A stretch of 64,000 bases of DNA, taken from positions 51,966,250 through 52,030,249 of the forward strand of contig NC_044562.1 in assembly GCF_007565055.1 (NCBI RefSeq), read 5' to 3'. Made by a program: the position numbers and the translations under genes. The notes beneath the pieces were generated by a model that searched no databases, was not told the DNA's origin, and was given only the letters and a program-made list of their open reading frames with translations. This document shows positions 35,705 to 47,631 of the stretch, one piece after another. The DNA comes from Rhinopithecus roxellana. Its lineage: Eukaryota; Chordata; Mammalia; Primates; Cercopithecidae. Each line of letters begins with the position of its first letter. The first letter of the stretch is position 1.

Positions 35705-37051
35705 TATTTCCAGAATGGGAAAATATTCAACATGATCCTATATTGATGACAAAAGGATTGTATAAAGAAAAGATTAAAAATTTAGGGGGATTTTATGTTA
35801 TGTCCTTGTTATTAAAAAATTACCTCCCATCTATATTTTCTGTTGACTTAGGTAAATGGGAGAAATCTGATTATTTTCTTCTGAATCATTTAAGCCAACA
35901 TGCCCTCTTTAAGCAAGATAAATTTGTTGTGTATCTGATAATTCATGATATTATATAAAATTTCAATTTATACTCATTTCCCTCCAAAATATATTTATAT
36001 GCATTTTAGCAAAGATAGTGAAAATAACAAATTAGCCAATGCTTCTCCAAATTTGTGTTTGCTCAATTTAATTTTATGTTCTAATTTTATATTTTAATTA
36101 TCAGTCATCTTATTAAAATCTTGGTGATACATCAGTCAGTAAAAATCCTCTAATGCAGCTATTTATTTATAAGTATAATGTTATTTTGCATTTAAGATTT
36201 GATCTAGCCAAGAAGTAAGCTAAGTCAATTTACCAAAAACTGCTTTTATCTAACAATTTCTTAAAATCTTTCATGTATTGTAAGACACAGACTCCTCAAA
36301 CTAGAATTTAAAATCATGGACAATGGAGCCTCAGATTATATCCTTCTGTTCTTTCATATATGCCATTTCCTTTCCTTACTGCCACTTATTTTCTCAAACT
36401 GATTCTTGGCAATAGGCCAGGTAAGGGCTGCCTGGTCACTAGCCGCTTGAAAGCTGGGACCTAATACGGCTGTACCCCAGAGAAAAAGAAGGTATGTACT
36501 TGATTGTTATAACTTTTACTGTTAAAAAACCACCTCCTAGAAATCCTAAGTGGCAATAGGCTTCATGTGTCCTCGAAGTTTTTCACTATCCGTCGAAAAA
36601 GATGTTAAAATGAGGTTTGATAATGGATAATCTTTTACAAGCCATGACGCTTTTCAGAGTCCTAGCTAACCACTAATTTAATCAAAAGCATCCTCCTTTG
36701 TACTTTCACTTCATAATCTTTACATCTTTGTCAAAATGTGTCAAGTTGTAGTGATGGTTCTTTGTCTTTTGTTTTCAGATAGAGACCCCAGTTCCTAAGC
36801 ATGATTAATTTCCTTCTGGGTGAATGTATCTTTTGTTTCCTTATAGGAAAACTTCAGGTCGTATCTTTGTAAAACTCACGATTTAACTCATTTTTTTCTG
36901 AGCTAAAAGTTGAAAAGATTTTTTTAAACTCATAACAGTTTCATAAATAAATAATATCAAAAGTCCAGAGCCCTATATTGTTTTGTCATTTTCTCAAATC
37001 TAATAGTTTGTGTTATATAGCATTTAATGAAGGCTGCCACCGAGTCATAAA

Positions 37052-37083
<32 letters not shown>

Positions 37084-39865
37084 AACTCAGGTATCCTTTA
37101 TACCAAAACCATGTTCTCATATTGATAAGGTAGACTATTCAAAGAGATATACCAGTTTAAGCAATTTGTTTTATTATTTTGGGAAAGATTTGGTGGTCAA
37201 AACATTGCATCAGAATCACTTAATCATAACCTGTAAGTGACCATTTACTACTGTGTGTAAAACTTACCTGACCACACATATGTGGATACTCAACAAGTGT
37301 CCAGTGATTTTGCTTTGCCATTACATTTCCTAGTTCTTAGGAACGATTACATTGAGTTGACAGTTTATACTTTAAGGATTTGAAAGAAAGTATTTCTTTC
37401 CTATTGCTTATTAATATTGATTAATACTTAAGGTATTTACTAAATGTACTACCCATAATCTTAGTGTTTTTTCCATCTTTATATAGATGGAAATAGCATG
37501 GATTCTGAGAAAGTTCTACTTTTTTAAGACATGCCTCTTCTATGATTCAACATTATGGCTATGCACAGGTTCTTTAAAATTTTAAGGCTCAGTGTCCACA
37601 TTTTACAATTGAGACTATTTCATTAGTGCTTTTGTGAAGATTAAGTAAGTTTTAATAGTTTATTGAATAAATTGGGCTGCCAATTATAATTAAGGACTAA
37701 AAGATTTATTAAGACACAAAACATGCATATAGACTATATATTTATATATCAAGTCAATCATTTATAAATTGCAAAAAAATAAACAAATTAAATTATTGGT
37801 GTATGTAGGAAAATAATGCCAAGTTTTGGAAATATATATAGATACACACACATAACGAACACGTATCTCCAATATTAGTATATGAAATATGATATGGATG
37901 TCTTCTTATATATAAATATTGGGATGTTTGAGTGTGTTGCATGCAATAGAGCTGAGAGTTGAAATTTGGTGAGAATGTATGCTTTGGTGCTGAGGTTTTC
38001 ATAATCTTGAGTTAAGTAACAATGACACCTATAAACTTAATTAATTCAAAAGGATGAATTTTATTCACATAGAAAGTTTTTCTTAGGGAAGATGTTTGAT
38101 AGCTAAAATTACAGCAGGACATCAGAGGATCCAGGTCACTTATCTGAAAATCACATGTATATAAGGAGGCTACAGTGATTTTTCCTGACAGTGATCATGT
38201 CTTCTTGGAGCAGAGAGATAGCCAAGACCTACTTGAGCATGGATAGTGGAGAGAGGAAAGAGCTCAAGGGTGACAAAGGAGTGAGGATAAGTGAGTGGAA
38301 TAGTGGTAGAAGAATAGGGTTACAGTTAAATATCTTCTGTAAGAGTTAGAAGTGAGTGAGTTGAGAAACCAGAGTTAACTAGATGGGCCTACTCCCATAT
38401 CAAGATTAAACTGTCATCATCCTGTCTGTTAAAATAACATCATTGAGGGTAACATTGTTCCAGATGACAGAAAGGCACAGGTATTGGGTGAATGATTTGG
38501 GTGGTCAATAATAAGCGTACAAAATGGTATCAATAATATATTTGTTTCTTTTATCATTTTAGTCTCAGGTTTATTTTTCTAAAGTTTCTTAACTATATTT
38601 AATATTAAACTCTAAGACATTTAGTGTTGGAAGCAAAATTGACCATTTGCTTGTTCACAGCATTAAAAAATATTTTCCCTTCCAGTCAATATTCACTTGC
38701 TAAATCAGAGTGAGTATAAAACAATCTAAGCAGCCATTGAGAAGGGTAATTTAAAAAAAATGAAATTTTCACAAACTGATTTCTTTGGACACTGATATTT
38801 GTCACACTCCACTGACTGTAAAAGCATGTGGCGAATATGGTGTACATAGATTATGCATGGTTATTTTTTCGTTCTTAGCAGCAGTAGGAGGAACATCTTT
38901 TCAACAGCTGGCTCTTTCACGAAGCAGTTGATTACTGGAGTTTGGATTTAGTTTTCTGGTATAGGTGGTTAGCATTCAGATGGGTTTCTTGAGATTACTT
39001 AGCTGTTTTACTGGCAGCATTTTAAAGTTGCATGACCGTTTGTTCCACAGGCTTGTTTTAAGTAGTTTCTTTGAAAAGCAAGGTTCTTTTAGACATCACT
39101 AAGACAAAGCACTCATTATAACATTCTTTAGCATTTTTTTCCATTCGGCATTTCAAAAGAAAATTGTAGTAGAAAACCAGCATCTGTGTTATAGAACTTG
39201 ACAGAATATCACAACTTCAAAGGAAAATGAAGTAACTGATGAAAACACAAAATTAATGCTAAAATTAAAACATGAAAATGACTCATGCATTTTAGAATGC
39301 ACAGACTCCCTTAAGTTTCTAGATCAAACTTGATTCTCCCTACTATCTAAATGGACTTTCTGTTATAATTCTTTATTTTTTATTTCCTCAGTTATTCTTT
39401 CTGCCCCAGAAAAAACAAAGAGATTATCTTCTATTTGTGAAAAACATCTCTATAACTTTTCCAATACTAAATAGGTAATGTCCATTTGCACCAGCCCTGT
39501 AACTTCCCTGTTTTGTCATTGTTAATTTGTGCAGTTATTTAAGTACATCATTAAAAAGAAGTTTTTACCTTTTTGCCACCTTATTAATATCATTTTGGCA
39601 ATTTAGTCAGGCAGCAAGAAAATAAAATTCTTACTTTTGAATAAGATGATGGATGGTCATATGTATTGATTTTCCTTCCAACTTGAAACCCCCTAAAATT
39701 GAAAATAAAAAATTATAAACCCACGAAATCAAAGAGGAAAAAAAGTGAAGGCATTAGAGAATAGGATATTTTAGCAAATTTTTGAAAAATGTAAACAGAA
39801 GAAATAGTGGTAACTGGCAGAGCAGAATCACTAAGCATAGGACTCCCCCAACAGAAGAAATGAAG
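35705..39865. other. Long stretch without nameable repeats
   Basis: About 4 kb of AT-rich, apparently unique sequence with no exon-like frame. The 100-codon frame at 35656-35958 is unremarkable. Only a (GT)n tract near 37052 stands out. The low repeat content contrasts with the rest of the window. Confidence 0.45.
37052..37083 (+). repeat. (GT)n microsatellite
   Basis: GT units with one interruption ('gtgtttgtg'). Confidence 0.95.
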
Positions 39866-39869
39866 AAAA

Positions 39870-40654
39870 GCTTTTAAATTTTTAGAGAAAATTCTTTTCA
39901 ATCTAGAATATTCTGTCAGACTATCAATCAAGTGGGAAGAAAGAACAAAACTTTTAGCATTCAGACACTCAATGATTTATGTCACATACACACTTTCTTG
40001 GAAACTACTGGAGAATGTGCAAAACAGAAGAGAATTCAGAAGTGAGGTCATAGAATCCAGAAACAGGGGATCCATCAGGGAATGTGGTAGAGGGCAGCCT
40101 CAAGATGACAGCTTTGTAAGATCTGGAGAGCAACTGATCTGAATGTGAGCCAGACATAGAGGTCCAAGATAGGTTTCCAGCATAAAAGAGGAAGTGCTGA
40201 TTGATATTTGGAAGATATAAATGGGGCTTAGGGGGAAAATATGGATAGACATTCAGAACATGTTAGTAAAAAATGCAGTAATTTGCATAACAACAACAAC
40301 AACAAAAAACCCAGGCATGGAAATGTAATCTTCATACACTATTCAGCTATGTAATGAACACTATATGTATGAACATAAAAATGTAAACCTTGATTATTAA
40401 AAAGTTATGAGTATTATAAAACATAATTTTTGGTAACTTAGGGTAAGGTAAAATGGGTCAGATACGTAAAAAACACCTAAGTCCTTATTCACCATAACAG
40501 GAGGCCAATAGGTAGTATCCAGTATCAATAAACCAAGAGATAGCAGAATAAGCACACCATTTTAAAATGTAGAGTAAAATCCCAGAAAAAAAATCAAAGT
40601 ATTTTTAAAGAGATGTCCCAGTGAGCAGAACATAGAGTGGGACTAAGTAAACGG
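39870..40654 (+). mobile_element. HAL1/old L1-like remnant, left part
   Basis: 'tctagaatattctgtcagac', 'tatcaatcaagtgggaagaa', 'cattcagacactcaatgatt' and 'ggaaactactggagaatgtg' match a block typical of HAL1 (half-L1) 3' sequence. The young L1 inserted into this region, and the remnant may continue at 46490-46630 ('ataatttactccaataaagt'). Confidence 0.5.
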
Positions 40655-40673
40655 AGAAACTGCTAATTTTTAT
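40655..40673 (+). repeat. Target-site duplication, left copy
   Basis: The sequence 'agaaactgctaatttttat' directly precedes the L1 T-rich (antisense poly(A)) end. It recurs at 46463-46489 with an extra internal 8-bp copy. Confidence 0.85.
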
Positions 40674-40888
40674 TTTTATTTTTTTATGTACTTTAAGTTC
40701 TAGGGTACATGTGCATAACGTGCAGGTTTGTTACATATGTATACAGGTGCCATGTTGGTATGCTGCACTCATTAGCTTGTCATTTACATTAGGTATATCT
40801 CCTAATGCTATCCCTCCCCCCTCCCTCCACCCCACGACAGGCCCTAGTGTATCATGTTCTCCTTCCTGTGTCCAAGTGTTCTCACTGT

Positions 40889-43800
40889 TCAATTGCCACC
40901 TATGAGTGAGAACACGCAGTGTCTGCTAAGAAGGATAGTATCCAGCTTCATCCATGTCCCTACAAAGGACATGAACTCATCCTTTTTTGTGGCTGCATAG
41001 TATTCCATGGTGTACATGTGCCACATTTTCTTGATCCAGTCTGTCACTGATGGACATCTGGGTTGGTTCCAAGTCTTTTCTATTGTGAATAGTGCCGCAA
41101 TAAACATATGCGTGCATGTGTCTTTATAGCAACATGATTTATAATCCTTTGGGTATATACCCATTAATGGGATGGGAGGGTCAAATGGTATTTCTAGTTC
41201 TAGATCCTTAAGGAATCACCACAATGTCTTCCACAATGGTTGAACTAGTTTACAGTCCCACCAACAGTGTAAAAGTGTTCCTATTTCTCCACATCTCTCC
41301 AACACCTGTGGTTTCCTGACTTTTTAATAATCGCCATTCTAACTGGTGTGAGATGGTAATTGTGGTTTTACTTTTCATTTCTCTGATGGTGAGTGATGAT
41401 GAGCATTTTTTCATGTGTCTGTTGGCTGCATAAATGTCTTCTTTTGAGAAGTGTCTGTTCATATCCTTTGCCCACTTTTTGATGTTTTTTTTTTTTTTTG
41501 TAAATTTGTTTGAGTTCTTTGTAGATTTTGGATATTAGCCCTTTGTCAGATGAATAGATTACAAAAATTTTCTCCCATTCTGTAGGTTGCCTTTTCACTC
41601 TCATGGTAGTTTATTTTGCTGTGCAGCAGCTCTTTAGTTTAATTAGATCCCATTTTTCAATTTTGACTTTTGTTGCCATTGCTTTTGGTGTTTTAGACAT
41701 GAAGTCCTTACCCATGCCTATGTCCTGAATGGTATTGCCTAGGTTTTCTTCTAGGGTTTTTATGGTTTTAGATCTAATATTTAAGTCTTTAATCCATCTT
41801 GAATTAATTTTTGTATAAGGTGTAAGGAAGGGATCCAGTGGTTTTAAAGTGTTTTTTTCCAATTCTGTGAAGAAAGTCATTGGTAGCTTGATGGGGATGG
41901 CATTGAATCTATAAATTGCCTTGGGCAGTATGGCCATTTTCATATTGATTCTTCCTATCCATGAGCATGGAATGTTCTTCCATTTGTTTGTGTCCTCTTT
42001 TATTTCACTGAGCAGCGGTTTGTAGTTCTCCTTGAAGAGGTCCTTCACATCCCTTGTAACTTGGATTCCTAGGTATTTTATTCTCTTTGAAGCAATTGTG
42101 AATGGGAGTTCACTCGTGATTTGTCTCTCTGTTTGTCTGTTATTGGTGTCTAAGAATGCTTGTGATTTTTTGCACATTGATTTTGTTTCCTGAGACTTTG
42201 CTGAAGTTGCTTATCAGCTTAAGGAGATTTTGGGCTGAGATGATGGGGTTTTCCAAATATACAATCATGTCATCTGCAAACAGGGACAATTTGACTTCCT
42301 CCTTTCCTAATTAAATACCCTTTATTTCTTTCTCCTGCCTGATTGCCCTGGCCAGAACTTCCAACACTATGTTGAATAGGAGTGGTGAGAGAGGGCATCC
42401 CTGTCTTATGCCAGTTTTCAAATGGAATGCTTTCAGTTTTTGCTCATTCAGTATGATATTGGCTGTGAGTTTGTCATAAATAGCTCTTATTATTTTGAGA
42501 TATGTCCCATCAATACCGAATTTATTGAGAGTTTGTAGCATGAAGGGCTGTTGATTTGTATCAAAGGCCTTTTCTGCATCTATTGAGATAATCATGTGTT
42601 TTTTGTCTTTGGTTCTGTTTATATGCTGGATTACATGTATTGATTTGCATATGTTGAACCATCCTTGCATCTCAGGGATGAAGCCCACTTTATCATGGTG
42701 GATAAGCTTTTTGATGTGCTGCTGGATTCAGTTTGCCAGTATTTTATTGAGGATTTTTGCATTGATGTTCATCAGGGATATTGGTCTAAAATTCTCTTTT
42801 TTTGTTGTATCTCTGCCAGGCTTTGGTATCAGGATGATGCTGGCTTCATAAAATGAGTTAGGGAGGATTCTCTCTTTTTCTATTGATTGGAATAGTTTCA
42901 GAAGGAATGGTACCAACTCCTCCTTGTACCTCTGGTAGAATTCGGCTGTGAATCCATCTGGTCCTGGACTTTTTTTGGTTAGTAGGCTATTAATTATTGC
43001 CTCAATTTCAGAGCCTGTTGTTGGTCTATTCAGGGATTCAACTTCTTCCTGGTTTAGTCTTGGGAGGGTGTATGTGTCCAGAAATTTATCCATTTTTTTC
43101 TTGATTTTCTAGTTTATTTGTGTAGAGGTGTTTATAGTATTCTCTGATTGTAGTTTGTATTTCTGGGGGATTCGTGGTGATATCCCCTTTATACTTTTTT
43201 ATTGTGTCTATTTCATTCTTCTCTCTTTTCTTCTTTATTAGTCTTACTAGCAGTCTATGAATTTTGTTGATCTTTTCAAAAAACCAACTCCTGGATTCAT
43301 TGATTTTTTGGAGGGTTTTTTGTATCTCTATCTCCTTCAGTTCTGCTCTGATCTTAGTTATTTCTTGCCTTCTGCTAGCTTTTGAATGTGTTTGCTTTTG
43401 CTTCTCTAGTTCTTTTAATTGTGATGTTAGGGTGTCAATTTTAGATCTTTCCTGCTTTCTCTTGTGGGCATTTAGTGCTATAAATTTCCCTCTACACACT
43501 GCTTTAAATACGTCCCAGAGATTCTGATATGTTGTGTCTTTGTTCTCATTGGTTTCAAAGAGCATGTTTATATCTGACTTCATTTCATTAAGTACCCAGT
43601 AGTCATTCAGGAGCAGGTTGTTCAGTTTCCATATAGTTGAGTGGTTTTGAGTGAGTTTCTTAATCCTGAGTTCTAGTTTGATTGCACTGTGGTCTGAGAG
43701 ACAGTTTGTTATGATTTCTGTTCTTTTACATTTGCTTAGGAGTGCTTTACTTCCAACTATGTGGTCAATTTTGGAATAAGTGTGATGTGGTGCTGAGAAC

Positions 43801-44378
43801 AATGCATATTCTGTTGATTTGGGGTGCAGAATTCTGTAGATGTCTATTAGGTCTGCTTGGTGCGGAGCTGAGTTTAATTCCTGAATATCCTTGTTAACTT
43901 TCTGTCTCATTGATCTGTCTAATGTTGACAGTGGGGTGTTAAAGTCTCCCATTATTATTGTGTGGGAGTCTAAGTCTCTTTGTAAGTCTCTAAGGACTTG
44001 CTTTATGAATCTGGCTGCTCCTGTATTGAGTGCATATATGTTTAGGTTAGTTAGCTCTTCTTGTTGAATTGATCCCTTTACCATTATGTAATGGCCTTTT
44101 TTGTCGCTTTTGATCTTTGTTGGTTTAAAGTCTGTTTTATCAGAGACTAGGATTGCAAACCCTGCCTTTTTTTGTTTTTCATTTGCTTGGCAGATCTTCC
44201 TCCATCCCTTTATTGTGAGCCTACATGTGTCTCTGAACGTAAGATGGGTCTCCTGAATACAGTATACTGATGGGTCTTGACTCTTTATCCAATTTGCCAG
44301 TCTGTGTCTTTTAATTGGAGCATTTAGCCCATTTACATTTAAGGTTAATATCGTTATGTGTGAATTTGATCCTGTCAT
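40889..44378 (-). pseudogene. L1 ORF2 (endonuclease/reverse transcriptase), broken
   Basis: The first 430 codons (44378-43086) are open and hold the APE-type endonuclease domain. Visible motifs are 'NVNGL', 'CIQETHL', 'GDFN', 'HTYSKIDHI' and 'SDHSAI'. A one-base A insertion in an A run near 43090 shifts the frame. Reading continues at 43093-42728, and the RT 'RQGCPLSPLLFNIVLE' segment is at 42311-42688. A CAA-to-TAA type stop sits at 42311-42313, just before the FADD catalytic box (42269-42280, outside any long frame). Another frameshift lies near 42178. An in-frame loss of about 310 bp joins 'ELEKNTLKP' to 'LDPFLTPYTK' near 41847. Confidence 0.9.
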
Positions 44379-44441
44379 TATGATGTTAGCTTGTTATTTT
44401 GCTCATTAGTTGATGCAGTTTATTCCTTGCATTGATGGTCT

Positions 44442-45440
44442 TTACATTTTGGCATGTTTTTGCAATGGCTGGTACCAGTTGTTCCTTTCCATGCTTAGTT
44501 CTTCCTTCAGGAGCTCTTGTAGGGCAAACCTGGTGGTGACAAAATCTCTCAGCATTTGCTTGCCTGTAAAAAATTTTATTTCTCCTTCACTTATGAAACT
44601 TAGTTTGGCTGGATATGAAATTCTGGATTGGAAATTCTTTTCTTTAAGAGTGTTGAATATTGGCTCCCACTCTCTTCTGGCTTGTAGAGTTTCTGCTGAG
44701 AGATCTGCTGTTAGTCTGATGGACTTCCCTTTGTGGATAACCCGACCTTTCTCTCTGGCTGCCCTTAACATTTTTTCTTTCATTTCAACTTTGGTGAATC
44801 TGACAATTATGTGTCTTGGAATTGCTCTTCTCGAGGAATATCTTTGTGGCATTCTCTGTATTTCCTGAATTTGAACGTTGGCCTACCTTGCTAGGTTGGG
44901 TAAGTTCTCCTGGATAATATCCTGCAGAGTGTTTTCCAACTTGGTTCCATTCTCACTGTCTCCTTCAGGTACACCAATCAGACATAGATTTGGTCTTTTC
45001 ACAAAATCCCATATTTCTTGGAGGCTTTGTTCATTTCTTTTTACTCTTTTTTCTCTAAACTTCTCTTCTTGCTTCATCTCATTAATTTGATCTTCAATCA
45101 CTGATACCCTTTCTTCCAGTTGATCAAATTGGTTACTGAAGCTTGTGCATTCATCATGTAGTTCTCGTGCCATGGTTTTCAGCTCCATCAGGTCATTTAA
45201 GGACTTCTGTACACTGGTTATTCTAGTTAGCCATTCGTCTAATCTTTTTTCAAGGATTTTAGCTTCTTTGTGATCCTCCTTTAGCTTGGAGAAGTTTGAT
45301 CATCTGAAGCCTTCTTCTCTCAACTTGTAAAAGTCATTCTACTTCCAGCTTTGTTCCATTGCTGGCAAGGAGCTGCATTCCTTTGGAGGGGGAGAGGCAC
45401 TCTGATTTTTAGAATTTTCAGCTTTTCTGCTCTGTTTTTT
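44442..45440 (-). pseudogene. L1 ORF1 (RNA-binding chaperone), broken
   Basis: ORF1p is a trimeric RNA-binding protein with a coiled coil, an RRM and a C-terminal domain. Here the coiled-coil end and the start of the RRM are in 44883-45188 ('QLEERVSVIEDQINEMKQ', 'EIWDFVKRPNLCLIGVPE'). The rest of the RRM and the C-terminal domain are in 44442-44852 ('RHIIVRFTKVEMKEKMLRAA'). In-frame stops lie at 44883-44885 (TAG, probably from CAG), 45300-45302 (TGA, probably from CGA) and 45339-45341 (TAG). The start region near 45440 also looks damaged. Confidence 0.9.
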
Positions 45441-46462
45441 CCCCCAACTTTGTAGTTTTATCTACCTTTGGTCTTTGATGATGGTGACATACAGATGGGG
45501 TTTTGGTGTAGATGTTCTTTCTGCTTGTTAGTTTTCCTTCTAACAGTCAGGACCCTCTGCTGCAGGTCTATTGGAGTTTGCTGGAGGTCCACTCCAGACT
45601 CTGTTTGCCTGGGTATCAACAGCAGAGGCTGCAGACCAGCAAGTATTGCTGAACAGCAAATGTTGCTGCCTGATCATTCCTCTGGAAGCTTCATCTCAGA
45701 GGGCCATGTGAGGTGTCAGTCTGGCCCTACTGGGGGGTGCCTCGCAGTTAGGCTACTAGGGGGTCAGGGACCCACTTGAGGAGGCAGTCTGTCCGTTCTC
45801 AGATCTCAAACTCCATGCTGGGGGAACCACTACTCTCTTCAAAGCTGTCAGACAGGGACATTTAAATCTGCAGAGGTTTCTGCTGCGTTTTTATTGGCTA
45901 TGCTCTGCCCCCAGAGGTGGAGTCTTCAGAGGCAGGCAGGCGTCCTTGAGCTGCGGTGGGCTCCACCTGGTTTGAGCTTCCCAGCAGCCTTGTTTAGCTA
46001 CTCAAGCCTCAGCAATGGCAGGCACCCCTCCGCCAGCCTCACTGCCACCTTGCAGTTTGATCTCAGACTGCTTTGCTAGCAATGAGGATGGCTCCATGGG
46101 TTTGGGACCCTCTGAGCCAGGCACGGGATATAATCTCCTGGAGTGCCATTTGCTAAGACCCTTGGAAAAGCAAGGTATTAGGGTGGGAGTGACCTGATTT
46201 TCCAGGTGCTGTCTGCCATGGCTTCCCTTGGCTAGGAAAGGGAATTCCCTGACCCCTCATGCTTCCTGTGTGAGGCGATGCCTCGCCCTGCTTTGGCTCT
46301 CACTCGGTGGGCTGCACCCACTATCCTGCACCCACCGTCCAATAAGCCCCAGTGAGATGAACCTGGTACCTCAGTTGGAAATGCAGAAATCACCCATCTT
46401 CTGCGTCGCTTATGCTGGGAGCTGGAGACTGGAGATGTTCCTAGTTGGCCATCTTGGAACCC
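45441..46462 (-). promoter_or_regulatory. L1 5' UTR, internal promoter region
   Basis: GC-richer sequence up to the 5' boundary. It includes 'gctttgctagcaatgagg' and terminal text antisense to 'gcgacgcagaagatgg'. In intact L1s this region holds the internal Pol II promoter, with a YY1-type site ('caagatggcc') at its very start, and an antisense promoter. Here 'ggccatcttg' (46448-46457) keeps that YY1 core. Present activity is unknown. Confidence 0.75.
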
Positions 46463-46489
46463 AGAAACTGCTAAACTGCTAATTTTTAT
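46463..46489 (+). repeat. Target-site duplication, right copy, with 8-bp internal duplication
   Basis: Reads as the left copy but with 'aaactgct' present twice in tandem. The two copies otherwise match, so the L1 boundary is well defined. Confidence 0.8.
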
Positions 46490-46634
46490 AAAAAGATTTC
46501 AGAGATAGGTAGAGAGAAAGAGAAATTAAATATATTTAATTTCATTTTAAAACTATATGTATTTGTAAATTAAAGATGTCTGTTTATTTTTTTCCATAAT
46601 TTACTCCAATAAAGTTGTTTTAAAAGTGAAGTTC

Positions 46635-47302
46635 AGCAGATGAGAAAGACAAAAGAAAACCTTAAAATTTAGACTTACAAAGATATTTTCCTTAAGATAT
46701 GTAGACCCTATACCATTGAAGCTCTAAAGCCTACAGGATAGGTATTCAGGGTTGATATTCTTCCAAGCATATTGACTGTGGAAAGAAAAAGAAAGCAGTA
46801 TTTTAAAAATCTGGCCAATGAATATATATTCTACAAGGAAGGTTACTCTTACCAGTAATCAAAGCCATTCTGTTTTGATGGTCATTGGCTCCGCAGGGAA
46901 CAAATCCTAAAGAAGACTGATGGGACTCCTCTATTTTCTATGGTGCTGGCATGCTTTGGGAGTTTCTGTACATTACAATAATTTAGGTTGTGCTTGCCTA
47001 AGAATTACAGAGTGACATTTTTTCTCCTACTACAGACTGTTGTTGAAAATCTGCTCATCCTCCAACTCTTGACAGTGAACATTCATTGCCTACATAAGAT
47101 TAAAAACTAAACTAAAAAAATGATAATTTACTTTTTAAGAATCCTGCCTCTATGTCCTATTTTCATTGTACCTTGTTTATTGTTTTGGTTTAGGATTTTG
47201 GTTATTGTTTAAAAGAACATAATTTACAAGAGTCTATTAGGAACTATAAATGTCTCTGTCATTTACCAACTTAAGGTATCTGAGTTGTAAAGAAATGAAC
47301 TT
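46635..47302. other. No recognised feature
   Basis: Unassigned sequence between the HAL1-like remnant and the next AluY. Confidence 0.4.
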
Positions 47303-47315
47303 AAACCTTGGAATT

Positions 47316-47617
47316 TTTTTTTTTTTTTTTTTTTGAAACGGAGTCTCGCTCTGTCACCCAGGCTGGAGTGCAGTGGCTGGATCTCAGCTCACTGCAAGCT
47401 CCGCCTCCCGGGTTTACGCCATTCTCTCGCCTCAGCCTCCCAAGTAGCTGGGACTACAGGCGCCCGCCATCTCGCCCGGCTAATTTTTTGTATTTTTTTA
47501 GTAGAGACGGGGTTTCACCGTGTTAGCCAGGATGGTCTCGATCTCCTGACCTCGTGATCCGCCCGTCTCGGCTTCCCAAAGTGCTGGGATTACAGGCTTG
47601 AGCCATCGCACCCGGCC
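47316..47617 (-). mobile_element. AluY, Old World monkey type, full length, antisense
   Basis: It begins with a T run (antisense tail) and ends 'gagccatcgcacccggcc'. A 13-bp target duplication, 'aaaccttggaatt', lies at 47303-47315 and 47618-47630. It shares the diagnostic 'gtttacgcc' (antisense of 'ggcgtaaac') and 'gcttgagcc' (antisense of 'ggctcaagc') with the AluYs at 4197 and 48860. Confidence 0.93.
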
Positions 47618-47631
47618 AAACCTTGGAATTT

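Larger units (their letters stand above)
40674..46462 (-). mobile_element. LINE-1: Primate L1 (L1PA-type) with both ends, internally deleted
   Basis: The plus-strand left end is 'ttctagggtacatgtgcata', the antisense L1 3' UTR. The right end is 'ggccatcttggaaccc', i.e. sense start 'gggttccaagatggcc', the L1 5' UTR start. A 5' UTR of about 1 kb, ORF1, ORF2 and the 3' UTR are all recognisable. Length is 5.8 kb against an expected 6.0-6.4 kb. Comparison with the second young L1 (54946-57172) shows a deletion of about 310 bp near 41847 in ORF2. It inserted in a HAL1-like remnant. Both ORFs are disabled. Confidence 0.93.

Noticed and set aside
35270..35958. Two frames of 90-100 codons as a small gene pair
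   Set aside because: The first frame follows copy B of the unassigned repeat and the interval between them holds a MIR. No motif and no coding codon pattern was evident.
44410..44868. 152-codon plus-strand frame
   Set aside because: It is the antisense shadow of L1 ORF1, whose real frame on the minus strand matches the known RNA-binding domain.
47308..47557. Two Alu-derived peptide frames with 'SPRLECSG' words
   Set aside because: These are the usual translations of antisense AluY. No sign of exonisation into a host transcript is visible.
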